Positions 14,569 through 22,993 of a stretch of 42,517 nucleotides of DNA are shown here, one piece after another; position 1 is the stretch's first letter, and the number at the start of each line of letters is the position of its first letter. The notes below the pieces were generated by a model. The model ran no database searches. It saw nothing but the letters and a program-made list of their open reading frames with translations, and was not told the DNA's origin. The stretch is from assembly GCA_019509985.1 (NCBI GenBank), contig JAEKLF010000132.1, forward strand, positions 1 to 42,517, in the 5' to 3' direction. Source of the DNA: Burkholderiales bacterium (lineage in GTDB: Bacteria > Pseudomonadota > Gammaproteobacteria > Burkholderiales > Burkholderiaceae_C). The position numbers and the translations under genes are program-made.

Positions 14569-15449
14569 GGCTTGCCACCCTCGCCGCGGCGCTGCTGACG
14601 GCGGCGGGCGCGGCCCAGGCCGGCTCCCTGCCGCCGCGCGGCTGCGACCGCGCCATCCCCGTCACGGCCGCACAGCAGGACCAGTTGCTGCGCTTTGCTG
14701 CCGTCGTGCGCGACGCCCTGACCACGTCCGGCGCCCAGGCCGCGTTGATCTCGCGCTCGGGCACCGACCTGTCGCGCTTCGGCCTGCGCTACTCGCACGC
14801 CGGCATCGCGCTGGCCGACGGTCTGGATACCCCCTGGGCCGTGCGCCAGCTCTACTACGCCTGCGCGGAAGGGGCGCCGCGCCTGTTCGACCAAGGCCTG
14901 GCTGGCTTCGTGTCGGGCAGCGACGACGCCAGCGTCGGCTATGTGAGCCTGCTGCTGCTGCCGCCCGAGGCCGCCGAGCCGCTGGCCGCGGCGACGCGCG
15001 ACAAGCCGCTGGCCCTGGGCCTGCTGAACTCGCGCTACAGCGCCAACGCCTACCCCTTCAGCACCAGCTACCAGAACTGCAACCAGTGGGTTGCCGAGCT
15101 GCTCGCCGCAGCCAGCACCGGCGGCCGGTCGCGCGAGGACGGCCAGGCCTGGCTGCGCGCCGAGGGCTATGCGCCCGAGCCGGTGCATGCCTCGGTCTGG
15201 CTGCTGCTGGCGGGCCACTTCGTGCCCTGGCTGCACTTCGACGACCATCCGGCCGAGGCCCTCGACGCCGGCCAGGTGCAGACCAGCCTGCCCGACGGCC
15301 TCGAAGCCTTCGCTCGCCAACGCTGGCCCGCGGCACGCCACATCGAGCTCTGCCACGGGCCGCAGGGTGTCGTGCAGCGCGAAGACGGCGCGCCGCTGGC
15401 GGCGGGTTGCGTGCCTCAGCCGGGCGACCGGGTCACCGCCTTGAACTGA
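14565..15449 (+). CDS. DUF2145 family exported protein
   Basis: A 294-residue exported protein. The proposed TTG start (14565) gives a clean signal peptide, MRLATLAAALLTAAGAAQA, and overlaps the stop of the upstream gene as TTGA; the frame remains open further upstream but inside that gene. The mature part matches DUF2145: RYSHAGIALAD, then NCNQWVAELLA with Cys and Asn-Gln placed as in NlpC/P60-like folds. A cysteine-peptidase-like activity is possible but not shown. It is coupled to a now-disrupted gene, so expression may be affected. Confidence 0.8.
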   Translation: MRLATLAAALLTAAGAAQAGSLPPRGCDRAIPVTAAQQDQLLRFAAVVRDALTTSGAQAALISRSGTDLSRFGLRYSHAGIALADGLDTPWAVRQLYYACAEGAPRLFDQGLAGFVSGSDDASVGYVSLLLLPPEAAEPLAAATRDKPLALGLLNSRYSANAYPFSTSYQNCNQWVAELLAAASTGGRSREDGQAWLRAEGYAPEPVHASVWLLLAGHFVPWLHFDDHPAEALDAGQVQTSLPDGLEAFARQRWPAARHIELCHGPQGVVQREDGAPLAAGCVPQPGDRVTALN

Positions 15450-15465
15450 CGACAGGGACCGCCCG

Positions 15466-15924
15466 ATGCCGACCGACCCCACGGCCCGCCAGGTGGCCGA
15501 CTTCATCGCCCGCTACACGCCCGAGATGGCCGAAGCCATCACGGCCTGCCGGCGCAAGCTCTGCGCGCGCGTGCCGCGTGGCTTCGAGCTGGTCTACGAC
15601 AATTACAACGCGCTGGCCATCGGCTATGCGTATGCCGACAAGGCTTCGGCGAGCCTCGTGTCCATCGCCGGCTACCCGCGCTGGGTGACGCTGTTCTTCC
15701 TCTATGGCAAGGACCTGTCCGACCCGGACGGCCTGCTCGAAGGCGAGGGCGTGCGGGTGCGCAGCATCCGCCTCGCGTCGCCCGCTGACCTCGACAAACC
15801 CGCCGTGCGCCGTCTGCTGGACCTGGCGCTGGCGCCGTACGAGGCCGACTTCGCCGCGGCACCGCCACTGAAGACGGTCGTCAAGGCCGTGACGGCCAAG
15901 CAGCGCGAGCGCCGGCCGGCCTGA
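15466..15924 (+). CDS. DUF1801-like protein
   Basis: A 152-residue soluble protein resembling the DUF1801/YdhG fold: an N-terminal helix ending in CARVPRGFELVYDNYNALAIGY and a strand block YPRWVTLFFLYG. Function unknown. AGGGA about 8 bases ahead of the ATG supports the start. It lies 16 bases after the DUF2145 gene in the same direction. Confidence 0.65.
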   Translation: MPTDPTARQVADFIARYTPEMAEAITACRRKLCARVPRGFELVYDNYNALAIGYAYADKASASLVSIAGYPRWVTLFFLYGKDLSDPDGLLEGEGVRVRSIRLASPADLDKPAVRRLLDLALAPYEADFAAAPPLKTVVKAVTAKQRERRPA

Positions 15925-16015
15925 ACACCGCAGACTCGACAGAAATGCGGATGCCAAAGGCGCCGCCGCCGAGCACAGTCCGCTCCACAAGATCACACGT
16001 GCTCAGGGGGCTGCG

Positions 16016-17350
16016 ATGGATGAATTGCTGGACCGGACCGCCGAGGCGGCGCCGCAGGACTTGACCGACGGCGCCGAGCTGCGCGGCTCGTCGTTTGACT
16101 TCCTGACCGGGCCGGGCATCGACCTGGCCGCCAAGGCCCAGGCCTTCCACGCCTGGGCGCAGACGCGAGTGGCGCATGGCGTCTTTCCCTACGCCAAGCG
16201 CCTGGGCGGACGGCCGGGTGCCACGGCCGAGCTGACGCTGCTGGACGGCCGGTGCCACGCGGGCCTGAACTTTTCGTCGCAGGAATATCTGTCGCTGGCC
16301 CGCCATCCCAAGGTCTGCGCCGCGGCGCAGGCGGCGATGGAGCGCTACGGCGTGCACAGCGCCGGCTCCACCGCGCTGGCCGGCAACGTCGAGGAGGCCA
16401 CGGCGCTGGAGGCCGAGCTGGGCGAGCTGCTGCGCATGCCCGAAGTGCTGCTGTTCCCGACCGGCTGGGCCGCGGGCTTCGGCGCGATCAAGGGCCTGGT
16501 GCGCGAGACCGACCATGTCGTCATCGACCAGCTGGCCCACAACTGCCTGCATGAAGGCGCGCGCGCCTCGACGCCCAACATCCACCTGCACCGCCACCTG
16601 GATGCCGACCACGTCGAGCGCCTGCTCAAGCGGGTGCGCCAGCGTGACCCGCACAACGGCATCCTCGTCGTCACCGAGGGCTGCTTCTCGATGGACGCCG
16701 ACTCGCCCGATCTGAAGCGCCTGCAGGCGCTGGCGCGCGAGCATGGTGCGCTCTTGATGGTGGACGTGGCCCACGACCTGGGCTGCCTGGGCCCGGGTGG
16801 CGGCGGCCAGCTCGAACTGCAGCGCATGCTGGGCCAGGTGGACCTGGTGATGGGCTCGTTCTCCAAGACCTTTGCGTCCAACGGCGGCTTCGTCGCCAGC
16901 CACGACCGCGCGATCAAGGAGTACCTGCGCTTCTACGCGGCGCCCAACACCTTCTCCAACGCGCTGTCGCCAGTGCAGGTGGCCATCGTGCGGGCCTGCC
17001 TGGCCATCGTGCGCTCCAGCGAGGGCGGCGAGCGGCGCGAACGACTGATGCGCGCCATCCAGGCGCTGCGCGGCGCGCTGACCGAGCAGGGTCTCACCGT
17101 GCTCGGCCACCCCTCGCCCATCGTGCCCGTCATGCTGGGCCCGGACGCGCTGGCCCGCGTGGCCAGCCGCGAGATGGCGCAGGCCGGCCTGCTGGCCAAC
17201 CTCGTCGAATACCCGGCCGTGTCGCTGAACAGCGCCCGGCTGCGCATGCAGGTGATGGCCGACCACACGCCGGCTCTGGCGCAGACGGCGGCGCACATCG
17301 TCGCCGATGCGCTGCAGCGCGCCCGTGCCCTGGCGGGCGCCACGCACTGA
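16016..17350 (+). CDS. PLP-dependent alpha-oxoamine synthase-like acyltransferase
   Basis: A 444-residue fold-type I PLP enzyme close to the 8-amino-7-oxononanoate synthase / 2-amino-3-ketobutyrate CoA ligase / serine palmitoyltransferase group. Family blocks: NFSSQEYLSLARHPKV near the start, GSTALAGNVEEATALEAEL, FPTGWAAGFGAIKGLV, and the PLP lysine in GSFSKTFASNGGF. The usual DEAHSxG motif is replaced by DVAHDLGCLG, which retains the Asp and His but not the Ser-x-Gly. It joins an amino acid to an acyl-CoA in known members; the substrates are unknown. There is no biotin operon around it. AGGGGG precedes the ATG by 6 bases. Confidence 0.85.
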   Translation: MDELLDRTAEAAPQDLTDGAELRGSSFDFLTGPGIDLAAKAQAFHAWAQTRVAHGVFPYAKRLGGRPGATAELTLLDGRCHAGLNFSSQEYLSLARHPKVCAAAQAAMERYGVHSAGSTALAGNVEEATALEAELGELLRMPEVLLFPTGWAAGFGAIKGLVRETDHVVIDQLAHNCLHEGARASTPNIHLHRHLDADHVERLLKRVRQRDPHNGILVVTEGCFSMDADSPDLKRLQALAREHGALLMVDVAHDLGCLGPGGGGQLELQRMLGQVDLVMGSFSKTFASNGGFVASHDRAIKEYLRFYAAPNTFSNALSPVQVAIVRACLAIVRSSEGGERRERLMRAIQALRGALTEQGLTVLGHPSPIVPVMLGPDALARVASREMAQAGLLANLVEYPAVSLNSARLRMQVMADHTPALAQTAAHIVADALQRARALAGATH

Positions 17351-17356
17351 CCAAGC

Positions 17357-18061
17357 TCAGCCGCGCGATGGAATCTTCAATCCGCGCTGCACGGCAGGCC
17401 GGGCGAGGAAGGTCTTGAGCACGCGGCCCACTTCCTTGAAGTCGTCGAAACCCACCAGGTCGCCCGCGCCGTAGAAGCCGACCAGGTTGTTGATCCACGG
17501 GAAGGTGGCGATGTCGGCGATGCCGTATTCGTCGTTCACCAGCCACTTGCGGCCCTTCAGATGGCCGTCCAGCACGGCCAGCAGCCGCTTGGATTCGGCC
17601 ACGTAGCGGTCACGCGGACGCTTGTCCTCGAAGTCCTTGCCGGCGAACTTGTGGAAGAAGCCAACCTGGCCAAACATCGGCCCGATGCCGCCCATCTGGA
17701 ACATCAGCCACTGCAGCGCCTCGTAGCGCGCGGCCAGGTCGGCAGGCAGCAACTGGCCGGTCTTGCTGGCGATGTAGATCAGGATCGCGCCGCTCTCGAA
17801 CAGCGCCAGCGGCTTCCCGCCCGGGCCGTCGGGGTCGATGATGGCCGGGATCTTGTTGTTCGGGTTCAGCGACAGGAACTCGGGGCTGAGCTGGTCGTTG
17901 CTGTCGAATTTCACCAGATGCGGCTCGTAGGCCAGGCCGGTTTCTTCCAGTGCGATCGACACCTTGACGCCATTGGGCGTGGGCAGCGAATACAGCTGTA
18001 GGCGGTCCGGGTGCCGGGCGGGCCATTTCTTCGTGATGGGGAAGGCGCTGAGATCGGTCAT
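17357..18061 (-). CDS. Glutathione S-transferase family protein, YfcG/Ure2p-like
   Basis: A 234-residue GST. The N-terminal thioredoxin-like domain has T28-P-N-G in SLPTPNGVKVSIALEE, NKIPAI, and E89-S-G-A-I, which bind glutathione; the helical C-terminal domain starts near residue 110 (YEALQWLMFQMGGIGPMFGQ). The TPNG motif is typical of YfcG/YghU-like enzymes that reduce disulphides. It is convergent with the PLP enzyme (6 bases between the stops). Confidence 0.9.
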   Translation of the reverse strand: MTDLSAFPITKKWPARHPDRLQLYSLPTPNGVKVSIALEETGLAYEPHLVKFDSNDQLSPEFLSLNPNNKIPAIIDPDGPGGKPLALFESGAILIYIASKTGQLLPADLAARYEALQWLMFQMGGIGPMFGQVGFFHKFAGKDFEDKRPRDRYVAESKRLLAVLDGHLKGRKWLVNDEYGIADIATFPWINNLVGFYGAGDLVGFDDFKEVGRVLKTFLARPAVQRGLKIPSRG

Positions 18062-18130
18062 GGCGAAGTCCGTGGGGGCTGGAGCGGCGGACTTTAGGCG
18101 CGGCTTGCAAGCCCTGTGACGGCCGGGGTT

Positions 18131-18610
18131 TCAGCGCGAACCCGACGACCACCGGCCTCGCACGCCCATCCACAGCAGCGCGAACAGCGCCGAGGCCAGG
18201 CAGCTCCAGTGCAGCGCCTGCAGCGAGATGAGCCCTTGCAGCGGGTTGCCGGCGGCAAAGGGCATCAGCGGCTGGATGTCGCGGTGCATGACGCTGTCCA
18301 GCAGCACATGCGAGTAAGCGCCCAGCAGCGCGCCGAGGGCGACGGCGCGCAAGGTCAGCCGCGTGCGAGAGGCGACGGCCTGCAGCCGGCATGCCAGCCA
18401 GAACAGTACGGCCAGGCCCAGCCAGACGAGGGTCGCGCCGACATAGGTGTGCAGGAAGGCATGCACCGGCTCGCGGTGGTGCACGAGGTTGTAGAGGGAC
18501 TCGACGTCGATGACGACATTGGCGGCGCAGAAGGCGAGGAAGCTGACCTGGCGCGGCGCCAGCGTATGCAGGGCAGCGCCGGGGCCGAAGTGAAAGGGCG
18601 TGATGGGCAT
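18131..18610 (-). CDS. Membrane-bound metal-dependent hydrolase-like protein (YdjM/DUF457-like)
   Basis: A 159-residue membrane protein, starting MPITPFHFGPGAALH, with the paired H101-x3-D105-x3-H109 (AYSHVLLDSVMH) motif seen in YdjM-like predicted metal-dependent hydrolases. Several hydrophobic helices follow. Substrate unknown. It follows the small exported protein gene by 16 bases on the same strand, so it is probably in the same operon. Confidence 0.75.
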   Translation of the reverse strand: MPITPFHFGPGAALHTLAPRQVSFLAFCAANVVIDVESLYNLVHHREPVHAFLHTYVGATLVWLGLAVLFWLACRLQAVASRTRLTLRAVALGALLGAYSHVLLDSVMHRDIQPLMPFAAGNPLQGLISLQALHWSCLASALFALLWMGVRGRWSSGSR

Positions 18611-18626
18611 GTCGGGCAGCTGCGCG

Positions 18627-18986
18627 TCAGCGCATGCCGGCCGGCTTGCGGACCGCCTGGCAGAACCGGGCCGTGGCGGCCTTGTCCTCGGGCTCGACGC
18701 GCGGCTCGAAATCCGCCAACGCCGCTGTCACGCGCGCATTGCCGCGGTACTTCTGCTTCAGCCGCGCCAGCTCGGCATCCGTGCCGGGGCAGCTTTGGCA
18801 GACCGACCAGTCGATGTCCTTCTGGCGCTCTGCGTCGAAACCCCGTTCGCCGCGCCAGTGGTCGCAGGCCTCGCGCAGGTCAACGAAGGTCTGCACCTCC
18901 TTGGGCAGCGGCGCCGGCGCGCTCCAGCAGGCCAGCGGGACCAGGAGAAGCAGGGAGGCGGCTGGCCTGGACAGGTTCATGGCCAT
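18627..18986 (-). CDS. Hypothetical exported protein
   Basis: About 119 residues, starting MAMNLSRPAASLLLLVPL with a signal peptide that could be cleaved after WSA. The mature part has the pair CQSCPG, an acidic-basic middle and a C-terminal RFCQAVRKPAG. No family recognised. The start is inferred from TGATG coupling (18984-18988): its ATG shares one base with the stop of the preceding NTF2-like gene. A second ATG lies two codons further (18980). Cys positions suggest a disulphide-bonded periplasmic protein. Confidence 0.65.
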   Translation of the reverse strand: MAMNLSRPAASLLLLVPLACWSAPAPLPKEVQTFVDLREACDHWRGERGFDAERQKDIDWSVCQSCPGTDAELARLKQKYRGNARVTAALADFEPRVEPEDKAATARFCQAVRKPAGMR

Positions 18987-19360
18987 CAATACCGCTCGAC
19001 GTGCGCCGACACCCGCGGCCCCGGCTCGTAGGGGTCCGGCCAGTAGTCCGTGACCTTGACGATGAGGCCGTCGCGCAGGTCGAAGATCGTCAGCCCGGTC
19101 ATCGTCGGCGCGCTGCTGATGAAGTCGATCAGCGTCAGCACGCTGGCGTCGTCGGCGATGCACTTGAGCACCTCGGCCCGCCAGGGCTGGGGCCAGGTGG
19201 CGAAGAAATCCACATACCCCGCGGCCGTGCGGATGCGCTCGCGGCTCTGCGGCGCCTCGTAGCCGAAGTCGGCATGCAGCAGCCGGGCAAAGCCCGCCCA
19301 GTCGCGCGTATTGGCGAGCTGCCAGTGTTGCAGCACGAGTTCCCGGGTCGACAAGGCCAT
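18986..19360 (-). CDS. NTF2-like (SnoaL-fold) protein
   Basis: A 124-residue cone-shaped alpha+beta protein of the NTF2/SnoaL superfamily: LQHWQLANTRDWAGFARLLHADFGY at the start and TIFDLRDGLIVKVTDYWPDPY at the end. The fold includes ketosteroid isomerases, polyketide cyclases and non-catalytic proteins, so the function is open. Its stop is shared with the start of the next gene (TGATG). Confidence 0.8.
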   Translation of the reverse strand: MALSTRELVLQHWQLANTRDWAGFARLLHADFGYEAPQSRERIRTAAGYVDFFATWPQPWRAEVLKCIADDASVLTLIDFISSAPTMTGLTIFDLRDGLIVKVTDYWPDPYEPGPRVSAHVERY

Positions 19361-19426
19361 GGTGAGTCAAATGGTTGCGAGCCTGACGACTATGCCAACA
19401 AACCACCCGCCCCGCGCCGCGTGAAA

Positions 19427-20353
19427 ATGCCAGTCATGACGTCCGCCGCTCCCGCCGCCCCCGGCCCCGCACAGCCGTCGCGGTTCGCGCTCTATCTGCA
19501 GCTGATCCGCTGGGACCGCCCCGCCGGCTGGCTGCTGCTGCTGTGGCCGACGCTGGCCGCGCTGTGGATCGCGGCCGACGGCTTTCCCGGCTGGCATCTG
19601 CTGGCCGTGTTCACCCTCGGCACCGTGCTGATGCGCTCGGCCGGCTGCTGCGTCAACGACGTGGCCGACCGCGACTTCGACCGCCATGTGCAGCGCACCG
19701 CGCAGCGGCCGGTGACGACGGGCGCCGTGTCGGTGAAGGAGGCCCTGGTGCTGGGCGCGGTGCTGTCGCTGCTGTCCTTCGGCCTGGTGCTGACGACCAA
19801 TCCGCCGGCCATCCTGTTGAGCTTCGCGGCACTGGCCGTGGCCATCGTCTACCCGTTCGCCAAGCGCGTGCTGGCCATGCCGCAGGCCGTGCTGGGCGTG
19901 GCGTTCTCCTTCGGCATCCCGATGGCGTTCGCCGCAGCCCTGGGCGGCACCGAATGGAATCTGCGCTCGGTGCCGCTGTCGGCCTGGGCGCTGCTGCTGG
20001 CCAACCTGTTCTGGGTGCTGGCCTATGACACCGAGTACGCGATGGTGGACCGCGACGACGACCTGCGCATCGGCGTGCGCTCCTCGGCCATCGCGCTGGG
20101 CCGCTGGGACGTGGCCGGCGTCATGATCTTCTACGTCACCTACCTGGCCATGTGGGCCGGGCTGGGCCTGCGCCTGGGCCTGGGGCGCTGGTTCCTGCTG
20201 GGCATCGCGGCGGCAGCGGCTCAGGCTGTGTGGCACTTCACGCTGATCCGCCGGCGCCACCGCGCGGGCTGCTTCACGGCCTTCCGGGCCAACCACTGGC
20301 TGGGCTTTGCCGTCTTCGCCGGCACGGTGCTGGACCTGGCGCTGCGGCAATGA
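19427..20353 (+). CDS. ubiA: 4-hydroxybenzoate polyprenyltransferase
   Basis: A 308-residue integral membrane prenyltransferase that attaches the polyprenyl chain to 4-hydroxybenzoate in ubiquinone synthesis. The two Asp-rich Mg-diphosphate motifs are NDVADRDFDRHVQRTAQRP and DTEYAMVDRDDD; eight or more hydrophobic helices are seen. The open frame extends far upstream on the same strand, but that part is antisense to other genes; the ATG at 19427 (or 19436) is used. The stop overlaps the next gene's start (ATGA, 20350-20353). The earlier-acting enzyme UbiC is encoded about 6 kb away. Confidence 0.95.
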   Translation: MPVMTSAAPAAPGPAQPSRFALYLQLIRWDRPAGWLLLLWPTLAALWIAADGFPGWHLLAVFTLGTVLMRSAGCCVNDVADRDFDRHVQRTAQRPVTTGAVSVKEALVLGAVLSLLSFGLVLTTNPPAILLSFAALAVAIVYPFAKRVLAMPQAVLGVAFSFGIPMAFAAALGGTEWNLRSVPLSAWALLLANLFWVLAYDTEYAMVDRDDDLRIGVRSSAIALGRWDVAGVMIFYVTYLAMWAGLGLRLGLGRWFLLGIAAAAAQAVWHFTLIRRRHRAGCFTAFRANHWLGFAVFAGTVLDLALRQ

Positions 20354-21123
20354 ACCCACGGCGGCGCATCCTCGCCCTCGGCGCCGCAGCGCTGACGCCG
20401 GGCTGGACGCGCGCACAAACCGCAGCATCGGCGGACACGCACACGCTGGTGCTGGCCAACGCCGTCTACCCGCCGCTGGTGAACCCACCGGGCCACGCCA
20501 GCGGCGAGGGCTGCGACATCGACATCGCCCGCGAGGCGCTGAAGCGCGGCGGCTACGAGGGCACCATCGACCTGCAGTTCGTGCCGTGGAAGCGAGTGCT
20601 CTTCATGCTGGAGCGCGGTGTCGCGGACTTCACCACGACGGCCAACTTCAGCCCCGAGCGCGACCGCTTCCTGCGCTGGAGCGCGCCCTACCGCAGCGGC
20701 GTGCGCTATCACTTCTACAGCCGCAAGGGCTCGGGCCTGAAGCTGCAGCACCTGGAGGACCTGCGCGGGCACAGCCTGGCGCTGAGCGCCGGCTTCATCT
20801 ATCCCAAGGCGGTGCTGGAGATGGCGGGAAGCCACGTCGAGTTCGGCCGCGACGTGGGCGGCGCGGTGCAGCTGGTGGAGCGCGGTCGGGCCGAGATCGT
20901 CATCGTCAGCGCACTGGCCGGCACCTGGGAGATCCGCCAGCTCGGCATGGCCGACGCGCTGGAGCGCCAGCCGCTGGAGCACTTCAACGCCGAGCCCTCC
21001 TTCATGGCCTTCTCGAAAAACAGCCCGCGCACCATGGCCGGGCTGGTGGCGATGAACACCGGCCTGGCCAGCATGCTGCATGACGGCAGCATCACACGGC
21101 TGGAGAGGCGTTACGTGCGCTGA
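20350..21123 (+). CDS. Periplasmic solute-binding protein, family 3-like
   Basis: A 257-residue exported protein with a signal peptide (MNPRRRILALGAAALTPGWTRA) and the two-lobe layout of amino-acid-type binding proteins: CDIDIAREALKRGGY, ADFTTTANFSPERDRFLRWS. There are no ABC permease or ATPase genes adjacent; such orphans often act as sensors' partners or as enzymes. Coupled to ubiA by a 4-base overlap. Ligand unknown. Confidence 0.85.
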   Translation: MNPRRRILALGAAALTPGWTRAQTAASADTHTLVLANAVYPPLVNPPGHASGEGCDIDIAREALKRGGYEGTIDLQFVPWKRVLFMLERGVADFTTTANFSPERDRFLRWSAPYRSGVRYHFYSRKGSGLKLQHLEDLRGHSLALSAGFIYPKAVLEMAGSHVEFGRDVGGAVQLVERGRAEIVIVSALAGTWEIRQLGMADALERQPLEHFNAEPSFMAFSKNSPRTMAGLVAMNTGLASMLHDGSITRLERRYVR

Positions 21124-21208
21124 GCGCCGCGCCCTGCGTGAAATTGCGCTTACATTGCCCGCGAGGCGGCGTCGACCGCCTGACGTCGAGTTTGCAGGGA
21201 GTGGTGTG

Positions 21209-22852
21209 ATGTCGTATCCGATCCGCGGTGCTTTGGCGCTCGTCGTGGTCCTGTCGTCGGTGTTGAGCGGCTGCGGTGGCGGTGGCGGGCGGACGGGCAC
21301 GCCCGTGCTCGGCGGCTCCTCGGGTTCTTCCGGCTCGTCGGGCTCGTCCGGCTCGTCGGGTTCTTCGGGCAGTTCAGGCAGCAGCAGCTCCAACGGCCCC
21401 GCCGGCCCCTCGGCCAGCTTCGCGCAGCAGTGCGCGGCCACCAACACGCTGGCCGCCAGCAACCTTCGCAACTCCACACTGGACACCGAGAAGAAGTGGC
21501 TGCGCGCCTACTTCGACGAGGCCTACCTCTGGCGCGACCAGGTGCCCGGCGTCGACCCGGGCTGGTCCGGCTACAGCGGCAGCGACGCCTACGTCGCGAT
21601 GGACAACTACTTCGAGGCGCTGAAGACGACGCAGCTGACCGACTCGGGCGCACGCCGCGACCGTTTCAGCTTCACCTACCCGACCGACAAATGGAAGGCC
21701 CTCAGCGAGAACGCTGTCGAGGCCGGCTACGGCATCGAGTGGAAGCTGACCAGCGCGACACCACCGCGGCTGATCCGCATCGCCTACGTCGAGCCCGGCA
21801 GCCCTGCCGATCTGGCCGGGCTGGTGCGTGGCGACCAACTCATCAGCGTGGACGGCACGAGTGCCGATGCCAACGACGATGCCGGCGTCGACACGCTGAA
21901 CGCGGCTCTGTTCCCGGCCGCGGCCAACGCGCCGCACAGCTTCGTCTTCACGCGCGCCAACGGCACGACGGTCACGAAGAGCCTGACGAGCGCCTCCGTC
22001 ACCAAGACGCCCGTGCCCATCGCACGCGTCGTGACGACACCGCTGGGCACGCGCGCCGGCTACATGCTGTTCAACGACCACGTCGCGCCGGCCGAGGGCC
22101 AGCTCATCACGGCGATGCAGGGCTTCCAGGCCCAGGGCGTGCACGAGCTGGTGCTGGACCTGCGCTACAACGGCGGCGGCTACCTCTACATCGCCAGCGA
22201 GCTGGCGACCATGATCGCCGGCACGACGCGCACCGCCGGCCAGGCCTTCGAGACGCTGCAGTTCAGCGCCAAGCGCAGCAGCGAGAACGAGGCGACGCCC
22301 TTCTTCGACACCTCCTGCATCCTCGTCAACGGCAACTGCACGCAATCACAGCCGCTGCCGGCGCTGAACCTGACGCGCGTCTACGTGCTGGCGCAGTCGG
22401 GTACCTGCTCGGCCAGCGAAGCGGTCATCAACGGCCTGCGCGGCGTCGGCGTGGACGTGGTGCTGGTGGGCGGCAAGACCTGCGGCAAGCCCTATGGCTT
22501 CACGGCCAAGGACAACTGCGGCATCAGCTATTTCCCCATCGAGTTCGCCGGCGTCAACGCGCAGGGCTTCGGCGACTACGCGGACGGCTTCGAGCCCAGC
22601 CTGAGCGGCACGGCCGGCACGCGTTTCGTCAAGGGCTGCAGCGTGGCGGACGACACCGGCCATGCGCTGGGCGACCCGGCCGAAGCCATGCTGGCCTCGG
22701 CGCTGGGCCATGTCGACAGCGGCAGCTGCCCGGTGCTGCCGGGCGCCGCGGCCGCCATGCGCGCGAAGAGCGCGGCCACCGGCGAAGGCGGCGTGGCGCT
22801 GGTGCTCAAGCGCAACCCCGCGCGCAACAACCGGATATGGTTGCCGCGCTGA
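21209..22852 (+). CDS. S41-family carboxy-terminal processing protease, lipoprotein
   Basis: A 547-residue lipoprotein. The signal peptide ends in the lipobox LSGC, then a run of Gly-Ser-Ser repeats (about residues 31-58) forms a flexible linker to the membrane. A PDZ domain lies around 170-270 and the S41 catalytic domain follows, with nucleophile S401 in SGTCSASEA and general base K427 in TCGKPYG, 26 residues apart as expected. It probably trims or degrades envelope proteins. The start at 21209 is chosen because the lipoprotein signal begins there. Confidence 0.9.
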   Translation: MSYPIRGALALVVVLSSVLSGCGGGGGRTGTPVLGGSSGSSGSSGSSGSSGSSGSSGSSSSNGPAGPSASFAQQCAATNTLAASNLRNSTLDTEKKWLRAYFDEAYLWRDQVPGVDPGWSGYSGSDAYVAMDNYFEALKTTQLTDSGARRDRFSFTYPTDKWKALSENAVEAGYGIEWKLTSATPPRLIRIAYVEPGSPADLAGLVRGDQLISVDGTSADANDDAGVDTLNAALFPAAANAPHSFVFTRANGTTVTKSLTSASVTKTPVPIARVVTTPLGTRAGYMLFNDHVAPAEGQLITAMQGFQAQGVHELVLDLRYNGGGYLYIASELATMIAGTTRTAGQAFETLQFSAKRSSENEATPFFDTSCILVNGNCTQSQPLPALNLTRVYVLAQSGTCSASEAVINGLRGVGVDVVLVGGKTCGKPYGFTAKDNCGISYFPIEFAGVNAQGFGDYADGFEPSLSGTAGTRFVKGCSVADDTGHALGDPAEAMLASALGHVDSGSCPVLPGAAAAMRAKSAATGEGGVALVLKRNPARNNRIWLPR

Positions 22853-22896
22853 ACAGTGAGCGGTCGCACGGTTTTCGGGCCGAGCGCCGGGCCGCT

Positions 22897-22985
22897 CCCA
22901 AGCCGGCCCGCTTGGGCGATGTGCGTGCCGGTCGATCCGGCACGCATCGCCGTCCCCTCGGGGGACCGGCCAAGGCATTCCTTGG
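22897..22985. repeat. Four-hairpin intergenic element between convergent genes
   Basis: Four inverted repeats in a row. CCCAAGC-N6-GCTTGGG at 22897-22916; a 15-base-pair stem with a 2-base bulge, arms at 22915-22931 and 22937-22951; GTCCCC-N3-GGGGAC at 22952-22966; and CCAAGG-N4-CCTTGG at 22970-22985. It lies between the stops of two convergent genes. There is no T-run, so a terminator role is uncertain; it could be a repeat family member or an mRNA 3' protector for both genes. Confidence 0.75.
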
Positions 22986-22993
22986 ACGAGGGG

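Noticed and set aside
15881..17347. A 488-codon minus-strand frame opposite the PLP enzyme
   Set aside because: No domain, and composition typical of antisense GC-rich frames; the plus-strand gene is clearly real.
18116..19426. Long upstream extension of the ubiA frame
   Set aside because: It is antisense to three genes and lacks similarity to UbiA; UbiA homologues start near 19427.
21312..21394. Regular short repeats considered as a CRISPR or tandem repeat locus
   Set aside because: They are codon repeats of a Gly-Ser linker inside a lipoprotein gene, without spacers.
22853..22993. Intrinsic terminator for the S41 protease gene
   Set aside because: Hairpins are strong but no T-run follows on either strand, so it is listed as a repeat element instead.
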